Shown here: piece by piece, positions 45,491 to 57,224 of the stretch | Layout: every line of letters begins with the position of its first letter | Numbering within the stretch: the first letter of the stretch is position 1 | Source: Eucalyptus grandis | Lineage: Eukaryota; Streptophyta; Magnoliopsida; Myrtales; Myrtaceae | Reading direction: 5' to 3' | Assembly: GCF_016545825.1 (NCBI RefSeq) | Contig: NC_052614.1 | Location: 62,851,034-62,915,033 of the forward strand | DNA length: 64,000 nt | Notes under the pieces: model-generated | Told to the model about the DNA's origin: nothing | What the model saw: the letters and a program-made list of their open reading frames with translations, nothing else | Database searches by the model: none | Position numbers and translations under genes: made by a program

Positions 45491-46990
45491 CAATATATCG
45501 CCTGGTGCAAAGAGGTGAGTTTTGAAGCGTTGGATAGTTCCATTGAATTTTTCCTTAACTTTAAAGCCCATTCACACCCAACTAAACTTTTAGAAGGAGT
45601 AGTTTGTATAAGATCCCATGTATGGTTGACGAACAAAGCATTAAAAAATTCATAGTGGGTCAAGCAAAATGGCCATAGAGTAGCATATTGATGTCCCTTG
45701 GGGAAAGAGTGAGAGTGAATAAAAAAGAAATTGGGTTTAGAAGTTCTAGAGTTGTCACGAATCTGAATAGGATGAGTGGGAAGAAAAGAAACATAAGTAT
45801 AGGAGCTTGACATAGATGTAAAGAGGATTTGCAGGTCTGTTTGGGAGGAATTCAATCGAGAGAGGAGTTAGGTTGGGACACGGTAATTGGGTCAGAGGGA
45901 GAGGCGGTGAAGGGGAAAAAGAAATGGAAGCAAGTTGGTGGGCAAAAAAGAGGACGGAGCGGGGTTGGGAGGTTAGGCTAGATAAGAGGAGAGAGGCCAA
46001 GGAGTTTGAGTAGGATAGGAGGAGAGAGCGTCATAGGAGCGAGATGGAAGAATAAATTAATTGAATGAAACAAAAAATGAAGGGGCTGATACTAAACAGT
46101 GGGTTACAGGACAAAAAGTTGAAGGATTATATAAAAAGGAAAAATTCCTCTAATCAAGCCAGGCATGACGACTGATAAAAGAATGACCACTTGATCAATC
46201 AATACAACAATAGCTTTTGTGATTCCACGTGTACTCAAGAAATATCCATGGCACAAATGAGGTGCTAACTTGTGAGAAACACAATTAATTAAACTAGAAC
46301 CCAAATAAAAAGTGGAAAGAATAAATGTCAATAGATGACAGGATTGGGAAACGATTAATAGTGTAAGTAGTAACGAAGAGCATCAATCCAATCTGAAGAA
46401 AGCATATGAGCATAGATTAATAAGGATCAAGACATTTCGACTAAGTGTTTTACGATGGGCCATTTTGAGATGGTTCCCTCTGTCATGAGTTTGTAAAAAT
46501 TTAATTTTGGTGTTACACAAATTTTCAATAAAACAATGGAAGCGATAAAAGTGTGTATGCACTACAAATTTAATTTTCATAGGAAAGACTCAAGTAAACT
46601 AAGAGTAGTCATCAATGAATAATACAAAATATATGGAACTAAAAATAGATAAAATTGCACTCATCTAGACATCAAATGAATTATAATCAAAGGAAAAGAT
46701 GTGCCATGACTAGCAAACTCAAAAGGCAATTGACGAGATTTGCCCCATGAGACAGGACTCACAAGATACTAATCTAGAACTAGAATTGCAAACATGACTC
46801 AAAACTTATCTATTAGGATGCCCAGGACGAGCATGCTAGTGAGTGAGTGAGTGAAGTAGAGGAAGCCATGATAGGATGCGAGTGAAATGACATCAATAAG
46901 TTAGAAATCAAATAAGAGAAGTCAGCTTGGTGGAGAGTTTTCTCAGTTCATTGATCCTTCAAAGTAAAGAATGAACCATTAAAATCAATA
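45491..46990 (-). pseudogene. Decayed Copia pol fragment (integrase to start of RT), antisense
   Basis: The minus strand reads, in pieces: HARPGHPNR (pre-integrase) near 46810, SCESCLMGQIS near 46760, YFVLFIDDYS near 46620 (integrase core), then at 45530-45640 a VNHTWDLIQTTP..VGCEWALK-like segment that normally precedes the RT. Stops and gaps are frequent; gag, protease and most of RT are missing. The family differs from F1 and F2. It lies between two inverted arms, apparently having inserted into, or been captured by, that element. Confidence 0.7.
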
Positions 46991-47099
46991 GCATAAGAAC
47001 TTTGCATCCAAGTTGAGTAACTAAGAGGAGATTGTGAGCAAGATAGGGACACGATACACGAGATAACGACAAAGATCGAGAGCAAGTGTGCAAAAGGAA

Positions 47100-47340
47100 A
47101 AAGACACAAATGGTCAATGAACTTTGACAATGATAATATTGCACACTTTCACATAGTTTAGGGATTGGATTGAACATGTATCAAAAGTTTATGAATCACA
47201 TTGGACAAATTAAAAGTTCAGCGACAACATTGTATATTAAATTAAAGTTCAGGGATCATACTGAACAAATCGAAAGTTCATATACAACATTACACATTAA
47301 ATTAAAGTTTAGATGCAACTTGTTTCATTATTCATATGTA
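47100..47340 (-). repeat. Right inverted arm of the fold-back element
   Basis: The reverse complement of this segment aligns with 45290-45490 (see the left arm). It ends just before the start of host-unit copy C (accaacttgcttaataggc, 47351). Confidence 0.65.
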
Positions 47341-48453
47341 AAAAGACTTTACCAACTTGCTTAATAGGCAATAAACGACCATTACCAACTAAGACTTTTG
47401 TCAAATCGTAAAACAATTTAAGATTTAGGATTTTATAATATCATTGGTTGTGTGTGCTGATGCTTTGCTATCAAGATATCACATTGGATAAAAAATCTCT
47501 CCTACCAACAAAGCCGAGATGGAGTTTGAGAGATCAATGGTGGTGAAGGTGTGGTTCAATCGTTATCGATATAGTAGCGCAATGTGTCTTGCCCGTTATA
47601 GATTTGATAAATAAGACAAGGCCTAAATCTAAGATTGACTCCCAAGGTGAATGGGGAAACGCAGGGGTTCAAACTACCATGAAACTGACTAGAGGAGGTG
47701 GTGGAACAATCAGTATAGGGGGCTGATAATGATTACACACTGGGCTGATCCTAGGAGGATTGAAAATCCGATTGATCACGCACGAACCATCTCCCTTGTT
47801 TAGTATGGAAAAATGTCCACTTAATGTTTACTTTTCTTGAAAATCATTCGAGTAGTGGTAAAAAAAACTAATCTCAATCATTTTTAATATTCAGTGCAAT
47901 TAAAATTATGACCGTTATTGTTAATTTCTTCTATTGCATGAGAAATGAAAATTAACTATGCGTGATGTGTGAAAACTAGTTTGGTCTAATGTCTAGTTCA
48001 AGCAATAGCACTCTAAAAAAAAAAAATACAAAACCATCTTTTTTGTACTTTTTTTTTTATATTATTTTTGGAAATGTCGTGGTATTAGGTGCGAAAGCAA
48101 TCGATCCATCAGAGGCATCAGATAATACAAATTCCATGCATAGTCCAGTCGTTTAAAAGATTTAGATGGAAAAAGCTATGTGGCGATGCACGTAGGGAGG
48201 AATTTGTTAGATAATTGCATATTGCGCAATCATCGGACTTATCTTACTCCCTTATAAAAATTATATTCATGATGGTGGATATAAAAGAGAACTAATTAGA
48301 GAGCGGATGGATTTGGCTCTAATTTTTTGAAAAAAAAATAATAGGTTAATTGTCTCATGTTGGGCTGGGCGGCCAAAAACGATTGTTTTCCCAGGTCCGG
48401 TCATGGCTTAAGTGATCGTCCATGATGAAAAATTGTGATATTAATGTAAAACA

Positions 48454-48655
48454 AACCACTGGGGGTTCGCCCCAGTGGCCACCTTTCCAACATGGAAGGG
48501 GGAGGTGAGGGGTTCAAATCCCCATCTTCTCAGGGGGATAGGGAGTAGGGACGCGTAAGTTTGAGAGTGGGTTGCGACCCACGCCCGCAAGAGGCAGGGC
48601 ACAAGTCTGCAAAGTGAGTGTAGAGTAGGAATAGAGTAGGACTGACCAAAAAAAA
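48454..48655 (+). mobile_element. tRNA-derived SINE with 11-bp TSD
   Basis: The TSD aatgtaaaaca is at 48443-48453 and 48656-48666. Head: 'gccccagtggccacc' (A-box region) and GGTTCAAATCC (48511-48521, B box). Body: 'tagagtaggaatagagtagg'. Tail: A run. Copy D has the uninterrupted site ('ttaatatgaaacatcag', about 54087), which proves insertion after the duplication. It is the same family as the antisense copy at 37107-37365. Confidence 0.88.
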
Positions 48656-48833
48656 AATGTAAAACATCAATTTTCAATGAAATTTCAAGATCACTCGTTA
48701 ACATGGCTTGTGACGGTGTGCCTTCTAAAAAAAAAAAAAACAAATTGTCCTTTCACGATATTATGAAAACGAGCGGAGAATTCCTTGAAATGACCGCGTG
48801 ATTTCACCGTACCTGGCTACCCTCTCTCGCCGT

Positions 48834-49191
48834 GGCGAAGCTTCTTTGTAACGCAACTTTAGTGGACGAATGATTTGTGTTAAGTTCAAAGTCCCTGTCT
48901 GGACCACCACGGTCAAACCAAGGTCTCCACCAACTGCCGCCGTGTCAAACCTCTCGATACCTGGTTCAACTTTAGCCGATACAAGCAAAAAGTCAAAACT
49001 CTTGACTTTGATCTCGCCTGTCGGCACAACCACGGTCAAACCAAGGTCTCCATCAACTGCCGCCGTGGCAAACCTCTCGATACCTGGTTCAACTTTAGCC
49101 GATACAAGCAAAAGTTAAACCTCTTGACTTTGAACTTAACACAAGTCACTCGTCCACTAAAGTCGCGTTGCAAAGAAGCTTCGCCCTTATT
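48834..49191. mobile_element. TIR element with a tandemly duplicated core
   Basis: 'ggcgaagcttctttg(t/c)aacgc' at the left and its reverse complement at the right start about 58-bp inverted repeats ending in 'gttaagttcaaagtc'. Between them a ~123-bp unit is tandemly repeated (about 48888-49010 and 49011-49130), each with 'ccacggtcaaaccaaggtct' and 'cctctcgatacctggttcaa'. No transposase is present. Copies D and E contain parts of this sequence, so its mobility is inferred. Confidence 0.6.
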
Positions 49192-51717
49192 CCTCATAAG
49201 TGCACTCCAAATGCCGGGCCCTTCCCTGATGAAAGAGAGAAATTAAGTATAGGGCGAAAGAAGGTATGACATCCCCAGATGCGGTGAACGCAAGGCCGAA
49301 CGATGAAGCTCCCCTACCGGGGTTTCGATTTCACCCCACAAGCAAAAACGAAATATGACCACATTACTAGACAATACATTCATTTGATAATGTAATTAAT
49401 GAGTCATCACATGAAATATTAGTTCCATTTATTTGATTTTTAAATATATTATTGCTAAGATAATTGAGAAATTAACTTCTTTTTTTTCCTCTCTTGTCAA
49501 AACTAATACAAAATAAATTAAATGACCTCTGCCATCTCCCCATGATGGGTCACTCCCAAAATGTAACTCCTGGCCAGCAAGATTAGATTGATATCAAATT
49601 TTCTAACCTATTTTTGACTTTCACCGTCGGAAAAAGCAAGGTTCGAGATCCTGTGCCTTCCTAACCCACAATGTAGACTGGATTGAAGTTTCCCATTCTC
49701 ATGACCTTCCGATGATCATATTGATAGGATTCGCTAGAAAAGATAGAAAAATGCAAATAAGTATCGATCTTTTCGCAATAAGTTCCAATGATATTCCTTG
49801 GAGATTCTGCTGACAACTAGCGCCTGAAAGTCTCCGGCGATGGCGGCCTCCTGCCCCGACTCCTGCCTTTTAGCTTGCCTCCTCAAAAACGTGCCAACGA
49901 AATGAGTTTGTGTTACTCACTTAATCACAAATGAATCTTAGATTTTGCTAATCGAAAAAGAAGAATCTTATTCACTAATTATGAGCATGAACCGAATAAA
50001 ATAAAATAAAAAGAACGCGCATTCCCGGCACGCACGGAAGAATCTTCGCGGACTTGGCATCTCCCCCACAAAGCTTGTTTATTATTGGTTAAAAAGCTCC
50101 GAGAAAGGTTGTATCTAAGGCAGGCCCGATTTCGTGCCGCCAAGACGTCTAAGAAAAAGTACTTTCTTTGTTTTTTCCTCCCCACTTTTTCTCATCGTCC
50201 ACCTCCTCTCCTCTCCCTAGTCCTCACACGGGAAACTCACCACCATGGAAAGCCACCTTCTTCCTTTTCTTCCCTGCCCAGGCAACTAAGCGGGCGACAT
50301 ATATGAATTAACACTGAGCAGCTTTATTGTAGACACAAGTGGGAACGTGGCCCTCAATTAGCAAGAATTTTGAAAAGCCATTTCCTTTTATTTTTTCCAA
50401 TGCCCTAGTCTGTTTCTTCAACCTTAAGATAGCCTCAAATTAGAAAGAAGTTCGAGCCTTGTTATGTTGGTTTTGATTTTTGCTAAAGGCAAATGAGATT
50501 TTATGCATGACCAGAAACTGCATAACGACTGTGGGATAATCACCAATTCCATACTGTAAGTTAATGAATTAATGGTAAAATTGGGGCGGGATGGACCCAG
50601 AAAAAACACGTTTCTTTGCTTTCAAGATCTAACTATACTGAGTTCGTGCTCCATCGAATTTGCACACTATCGAGATCATGAGAAATTAAATCAAATGAAT
50701 GCCTTTCTCAAAGAGGTTTTTGACATTTTGGTGGTAAAGATAGGAAAAAACTCTGTCAGTTTTGTCCTTGTCATGATTCAATGGTCATCATATACTTCTT
50801 TTTTTTTTTAATAAACGAAATTTGCTTGTGTATAGCCCCCAATATCAAAATATATGAGCATGTTGGAAATTGTGATCCATTTTCTCTAAAACTATATAAA
50901 AACTACTAACTTAATCATGAAGGTGAGAACGTTGGTAGCAGCATCCATGTTGAAGATTGTCTAGAATTATTGAGAATGTAGGTTGCTAGCTGAATCTAGA
51001 AGATTCACATGGGAATGCAAGCAAGCATAAGCCAAGTTGAAGAAGAAATCCTAGAACAAGCTAAAGAAGTCTACGTGCATGGGAAACATGTGAAGAAGAT
51101 AAAAAGAAGTCCCAGAGAGGCTGAGGCGGTGAGGAAGAGAAACTTGTATGAAAGTCAATAATAGTGGCTGAAGAAGAAACCTACATGGGCAGCAAGAGTA
51201 CTTGGAGGAGAAGAAAATGAGTTGCCTTGCAGCTGTACTATGGCGGTGAAAGAGTAAAAAATGTCATGCTTGAAGTCAGTTGTAATTGCTTATAAATAAG
51301 CTTATAGTTCATTCATTTGAGTGTGTGAGGTGAACCCTTCACCTTGTGTGTGGGATATATCCTCCACGTTGAGGTCTTACGCTCTGTTTGGGAACTGCTT
51401 TCCCAAGGGTCTTTAGGGAGCCAAAGGCCTTTGGGCCAAATATTTAGTGTTTAGCAATCTTTTTTTCACTTGCCTTTGCCAAAGGCAAGTCTTCCCAAGG
51501 CTGAAAGCCCAAGGTAGGTTGGGGGTTGCCTTGGGCATTCTTGGCATGCTGACTTTGAAGGTAATAAAACTTTTCTTCTAAAATTGTTGTTAATTTTTCG
51601 TTTTTCGGGTTTTACCCCAACAACTGTTCATCATCTTCATCCTTCCCTTCTCTCTACTGAGAACATGGCCAGCATCCATGCGCGATCCGGCGAAGGGTAG
51701 GTGGTTCGGCGAAGGGC

Positions 51718-51800
51718 ACCCCAAAAAACTTGTTCAATATTTCCAGGGTAATGGAAACCCTGTCCATTACCAACTTGCTTAATAGGCAATAAACGACTAT
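51718..51800 (+). repeat. ~80-bp direct repeat flanking the caulimovirid coding remnant (left copy)
   Basis: 'cttgttcaatatttccag(g/a)gt' through 'taccaacttgcttaatagg' and 'aataaacgac' is repeated at 52983-53062. The right copy is continuous with host-unit copy D. The segment between the copies (51801-52982) holds the PBS and movement-protein region. Confidence 0.8.
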
Positions 51801-51955
51801 TACACAAAACACTCACTTTACTTCAAGAGACTCTACCCAATACATTACATCCTCATTGCTTTATATAGACATTGGGAGTTGTTCGCCCACTATGAGAAAA
51901 CATACCTGCAGGAAACTAACTCTGTCTTCCCTTGTTCTAAGTCTAGGTCCACTCA

Positions 51956-51968
51956 TGGTATCAGAGCC
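51956..51968 (+). other. Primer-binding site, tRNA-Met type (pararetroviral)
   Basis: TGGTATCAGAGCC followed by ATGG. It is shared by Copia elements and Caulimoviridae. The downstream coding remnants favour a pararetrovirus origin here. A nearer TATA-like 'ctttatatagac' lies at 51859-51870. Confidence 0.8.
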
Positions 51969-54359
51969 ATGGTATTGTTTGTAACAAAGATCCGTTCCAT
52001 GCGCTCAATAGGTGAATCCAGTGCTGAGAATATCTCTTCACATCATGACTGATTCAGAAATTCTAGAAGCACCAGTTACTCTCACTGCATCTCTATCTTC
52101 TTCAACCCCTTCAGATTATCGTGTGTCAAACGCTTCTAAGATTGACTATCTTTATGAAGTCTCTTTTAGTAATGAAATCAAAATTTCTACAACCCAACTT
52201 CCCCTTATGAACCCCTATTTTGCTTTTGCTAAACCTACCTCATCATTTTCCCCCATCCACTCCATCGAACAACCCATCCGTAAAACTCCAAAGGAGGTAA
52301 AGGAGTACGTCCAGTCCTCCAAGTTTGATCAACATCGCATTCCTACCACCGAAAAGGAGTATTTTGTTACTCTTCAAATCCCTCCAGAGCTTCCCAGGCA
52401 ATGGACTCAACAGTGATATTATCATGTCCACTATGGAGCCGTTCATCTTGCTCTTACCTTTCATGGTCGCAAGGGCTTGCTAGTTGTGGCAAGAATACCG
52501 TTATTGGATACTTGCTTCCTAGAATACCAGCATACTTGCATCGGTACTAGTTGCTCTCCTTTCTAAAGATCCAAGTCCAGCTCACTTTGGAGCTCCTCAA
52601 TCTGTTGACTCTGTTGCAGCAATACTGCACTACCAGATGGTTTATCGAGTGCAGAACCGTACACTTGACCTGAATTTCCACAATGGAAATGAAGATACTT
52701 TATTCATCTCTATGCAGAATGACCAAGCACCTTGCATCAATGTTCCCAGGCAAATTCCAAAAGAAAAGATGGCCAAGCTTCTCCCGAAGACATGGATCAC
52801 CAACTATGAAAAGCTACATCAAAATAACAAGCCTTTCCAGTCTTCGAACTCCGAATTTGTCAGAAAGAAAGATGGCACTGTTTCCATCAAATTTGGTAAG
52901 GAAAAAGGAAGAAAGTCATTATATCTTTCAGACCCTTTTCATGATTGAACCATGTGTCCCCGAGTCAATTTCCAAGCCAGACCCCAAAAGCTTGTTCAAT
53001 ATTTCCAGAGTAATGGAAACCCCATCCATTACCAACTTGCTTAATAGGTAATAAACGACCATTACCAACTAAGACTTTTGTCAAATCATAAAACAATTTA
53101 AGATTTAGGATTTTATAATGTCACTGGTCGTGTGTGCCGATGCTTTGCTATCAAGATATCACATTGGATAAAAAATCTCTCCTACCAACAAAGCTGATAT
53201 GGAGTTTGAGAGATCAATGGTGGTGAAGGCGTGGTTCAATCGTTGTCGACATAGTAGCGCAATGTGTCTTGCCCCGTTATAGATTTGATAAATAAGACAA
53301 GGCCTAAATCTAAGAATGACTCCCATGGTGAATGGGGAAACACGGGTTCAAACTACCATGAGACTGACTAGAGGAGGTGGTGGAACAATCAGTATAGAGG
53401 GCTTATAATGATTACACACTGGGCTGATAATAGGAGGATTGAAAATCCGATTGATCACGCAAGAACCATCTACCTTGTTTAGTATGGAAAAATGTCCATT
53501 TAATGTTTGCTTTTCTTGAAAATCATTCAAATAGTGGTTAAAAAAAACTAATCTCAATCATTTTTAATATTCAGTGCAATTAAAATTATGACCTTTATTG
53601 TTAATTTCTTATATTGCATGAGAAATGAAAATTAACCAGGCGTGATGCATGAAAACTAGTTTAGTCTAATGTCTAGTTCAAGCATTATTAGCACTCTAAA
53701 AAAAATGCAAAACCATCTTTTTTGTCGTGGTATTAGGTACGAAAGCAATCGATCCATCAGAGGCATCAGATAATACAAACTCCATTCATAGCCCACTCGT
53801 TTAAAATATTTAGATGGAAAAAGCTTATGTGGCGATGCAGGTAGGGAGGAATTTGTTAGATAATTGCATATTGCGCACTCATCGGACTTATCTTACTCCC
53901 TTGTAAAAATTATATTCATGATGGTGGATATAAAAGAGAACTAATTAGAGAGCGGATGGATTTGGCTCTAGCCTTTTGAAAAAATAATAGATTAATTGTC
54001 TCATGTCGGGATGGGCGGCCAAAAACGATTTTTTCCCAGGTCCGGTCATGGCTTAAGTGATCGTCCATAATGAAAAATTGTGAAATTAATATGAAACATC
54101 AGATTTTCAATGAAATTTAAAGATCACTCGTTAACATATCACATGACGATGCGCATTGTAAAAAGGAAAATGTCCTTTTACGATATTAAGAAAACGAGGG
54201 GAGAATTCCGGGAAACGACCGTGCGATTTCACCGTACCTGGCTACCCTCTCTCGCCTGTCTGCACCACCACCACCACCACCACCACCTAATCCTGTTAGT
54301 GGCGTGGGTCAAACCGAGGTCTCCACCCCCTGCCGCCATGGGCAGTGGGGCTGCTCCTT

Positions 54360-56300
54360 GCTAAAATAGTAAACAACAGAGACTAAATATTTGTCAACTT
54401 GGGACTAATCGCACAACCATAAGGGCCAGATGGATCCAACATGACTACTTCATATTTGGAATCAACATCATAAATGGCGTGACAAGCGCACGAATAGCTA
54501 AGGTGCTTCCTGACTAAGAAAATTTATCTAGATATGGTTTACCTCAAAGAACTCGTCGCTAAATTTGTACCATTTTTATCATATTACTTAATAAATGTTC
54601 CAAGACATATTGTCATCAATTGATGCGAGAATATTCTTAATTTGCAGTTACTTGCATATTCATTTGATAGAAGATGAAAACCCCATTAGTTGGATAAAAG
54701 TTGAGAACTTATAAAATCCTAATTAGTTGCCGCCCATTCGTCTATAATTCTTTGCAATTTTTTTCATAAAAAAGTCTAGCATTCTTCTTGTGTTCATTAA
54801 CCCCGCCCCACCCCCGCGGCCCCCCGGGTGCTTAACCCGTTAGCAGAAATTCATCGATTTTATACTTGGTAATCCTAAAATGACGTCTCGAAATTAAATT
54901 CCTAGATAAGCATCCACATCTTCCCCGTAAAAAAATTGGGTTCTTAAATTGATAAAATATCCAGTCAAATGACTACATCCAATTTTATGACATGCTTGTA
55001 AGTTTTTTTCCCCAAAAAAACTATTTCTTCTAAATTCCTCAGTTGGATTTTCCGGAATGATATAAGAATCTCTTGAGAGAATAAGTTAAAGATATTGGTA
55101 CATTTTTAATCCAAAAACAATTGGTCATTACGGGAAATTTTGTTGACAGTCATGTGCATCTACGACCATGAACGTAGTTGTCGGTATACAGTGATGACTG
55201 ATGAATGATCAAGACTGGTGTAAATTCAAGCAGGTGTCGAGTACAGAATGTGAGGACGATGAAGATGCTAATTGATGGTTGAATTGAGTGAAAGGTTAAG
55301 AGTTATAAGCGTTCAAAGAGCAAGATGACGTGCGATTATTGAGACCGGAATTATTGAGATCAGTCGAGTCCACAACACAACTAAAGAGTTACAACTGCTT
55401 ACATATGAAATTACTGTGTAATCATGGAATTTGTCATGGAGCATAAGATTGTGCAAATGCGGTTGTGACCCTTGATTTGAATATTGACCTCTTAGGAGTA
55501 GTTATGTCTTGTAATAGGTTATATAAGCCGTGTTGAATTATTGTAAAGGGATACATGATCATCAACACAAATTATGTATGTTTCGATTTATCAGTTCAAC
55601 TCTTCAATTCATGCATTTACTTTCTTCTAGAGTAGTTAGTTCTAGTTTTTGGTTACACATGCTACCTCCTATCCGAATTGCCATGGAACTCCATTCGATA
55701 GAAAACCAACGACTATGTTTTGGTGAAGGTATTTCATGGAGAGGATGGATTAATCACATGGGCGTGGCCTCCATGTAGCCAAATGACGGATGATGCTGAC
55801 ATAATCTTGTGGCATCAATCTAATGCAACAACTAGAACCGGAGTACCGTAGCCAGACGAACAATGACATATTGATGTAGTCTTCGTCCCTTCCATTAAGA
55901 GGGATGCCGTCAAGCCGTTCTTATTCTTCAACTCGCTATTTTACCTAATTAAACTTGATTTTTGCTAGGCACTTGAATCTCTGTGTAATACCTATTGGCT
56001 ATTGTTAATTGTCACCATATCGTTAGGTGACCGATGTCGGGTCCACTCTTGCCATTATTGGTTCTAGTCTTGAAGTTGCACGCGGCTTTGACTAGTTTAT
56101 GCTCCGGTTCTACTCCAGTTTTGAGGTTGCACGCGGCTTTGACTAGTTTATGCTCCGGTTCTGCTCTTGTTTTGAGGTTGCACGCGGCTTTTAGTAGTTC
56201 ATGCTCCACTCTTGTGTTTTCTTCTAAACGCTTTGGCTTCTAGGGCTTTAAAAAAGTCATCCGAGGTTGCTACATATTGTCCGGCTTTTAATAATCGGAA
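54360..56300. other. Sequence present only in copy D
   Basis: The stretch 55120-55320 is a relative of the repeat split by the LINE at 9763/25281 and shows the uninterrupted target ('gagttataagcgttcaaag', about 55298-55316). A C-rich stretch lies at 54798-54830. No gene is recognised; the ORF at 55530-55778 lacks a domain. At 56061-56207 a tandem repeat is present (separate entry). Confidence 0.5.
56061..56207. repeat. Three imperfect 46-51-bp tandem repeats
   Basis: Each unit starts 'gttct' and contains 'ttga(a/g)gttgcacgcggctt' and '(a/g)tagtt(t/c)atgctcc', beginning at 56061, 56107 and 56158. The first lacks 5 bp and the third differs at 'ttagtagttc'. Open frames pass through because 51 is divisible by three; no gene is supported. 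Confidence 0.85.
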
Positions 56301-57175
56301 GGCTCTCACACCCCTCAATACCAGATTCAACATTAGCCCATACAAGCAAAAAGTCAAACCTCTCGACTTTGAACTTAAAAACTAATCGCTTGCTTTTATA
56401 AAGAAACTTTCCCTATTCCTCAGAAATGCACTCCAAATGGTGATCTCTTCCCTGATAAAAGAGAGATAATAACTACAGGGGTTTCAATTTCACCCCCCAC
56501 AAGCCAAAACGAAATACAACCAAATTACTAGACAATACATTCATTTGATAATGTAATTAATAAGTTCTCGCATGAGATATTTCTTTCTTTTATTTGATTT
56601 TTTAAAAATATCATTGCTAAGATGAATGGGAAGTTGACTTCCTTTTTTCCTCTCTTGTACAAAACTAATACAAAATAAATTAAATGGCCTCTGCCGTCTT
56701 TCCATGATGGGTCGCTCCCAAAAAATAACTCCTGGCCAGCGGCATTAGATTAATATCAAATTTTCTAAAAATGCCAACGATGATGACCTACTTTCGACTT
56801 TCACCGTCGGAAAAAAGCAAGGTTCGTGATCCCGTGCCTTTCTAACTCACAACATAGATTGTCTCATGACCTTCCGATGATTATACTGTTAGGATTCGCT
56901 AGAAAAAATAGAAAAACGCAAAAAAGTATCTTGATCTTTTCGCAATAAGTTCCAATGATATTCCTTGGAGAGTCCGCCGACGACTAGCAGCTGAAAGTCT
57001 CCGGCGTTGGCGGCCTCCCACCTCGAATCCTGCCTTTTAGCTTGCCTCCTCAAAAACGTGCCAATGGAATGAGTTCGTGTTACTCACTTAATCACCAAAA
57101 AAAAAAAAAAAAAAATCTTAGCTTTTGCTCATCGAAAAAGAAGAATCTTATTCACTAATTATGAGCATGAAACAC

Positions 57176-57177
<2 letters not shown>

Positions 57178-57220
<43 letters not shown>
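57178..57220. repeat. (AT)n microsatellite
   Basis: About 21 uninterrupted AT dinucleotides in copy D, followed by 'gcacgcatgcccggcacgc'. The corresponding point in copy C (about 49990) has only 'aataaaataaaataaaa'. Confidence 0.95.

Positions 57221-57224
<4 letters not shown>

Larger units (their letters stand above)
47345..50862 (+). repeat. Dispersed host unit, copy C (direct duplicate of copy D)
   Basis: 47351-48440 matches 53030-54105 nearly base for base (for example 'ttaggattttataat' and 'ccatcagaggcatcagataa'). 48660-48840 matches 54090-54265, and 49085-50862 matches 56335-57912. Sister-specific insertions are the SINE at 48454-48655 and the TIR element at 48834-49191 in copy C, and the 54360-56300 segment in copy D. 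No gene is recognised inside. The match ends at 50862, where caulimovirid-type sequence begins. Confidence 0.85.
50863..52978 (+). mobile_element. Endogenous caulimovirid fragment: leader and movement-protein region
   Basis: Starts TGTTGGAAATTG at the end of copy C. The AT-rich part contains TATAAATA (51291-51298). About 660 bp later lies a tRNA-Met primer-binding site (51956-51968), a spacing like the long pregenomic leader of Caulimoviridae. Coding remnants follow: 52012-52416 (SKFDQHRIPTTEKEYFV), then in other frames GAVHLALTFHGRKGL and VVARIPLLDT (about 52437-52510), and 52637-52948 (a PRQIPKEKMAKLLP segment). These resemble the movement-protein part of caulimovirid ORF1. Stops at 52414 and about 52564 and frame changes show it is defective. 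Strand and genome region differ from the 40.6-43.5 kb fragment. Confidence 0.72.

Noticed and set aside
51363..51640. MITE-like 'gctctgtttgg' start and 'ccttgggc' palindromes within the caulimovirid leader
   Set aside because: No matching inverted end or TSD could be located. It may be leader secondary structure or host sequence.
52012..52416. Host gene candidate of 134 codons
   Set aside because: The position just after a tRNA-Met PBS and the movement-protein-like blocks continuing in other frames identify a pararetroviral remnant.
55140..55640. Solo LTR starting TGTTGACAG with TATATAAG downstream
   Set aside because: Similarity to 25281-25500 continues upstream of the TG, so this is not an LTR boundary; no TSD was found.
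56034..56243. Repeat-containing ORFs on both strands
   Set aside because: They are produced by the 51-bp tandem repeat. There is no start context or homology.
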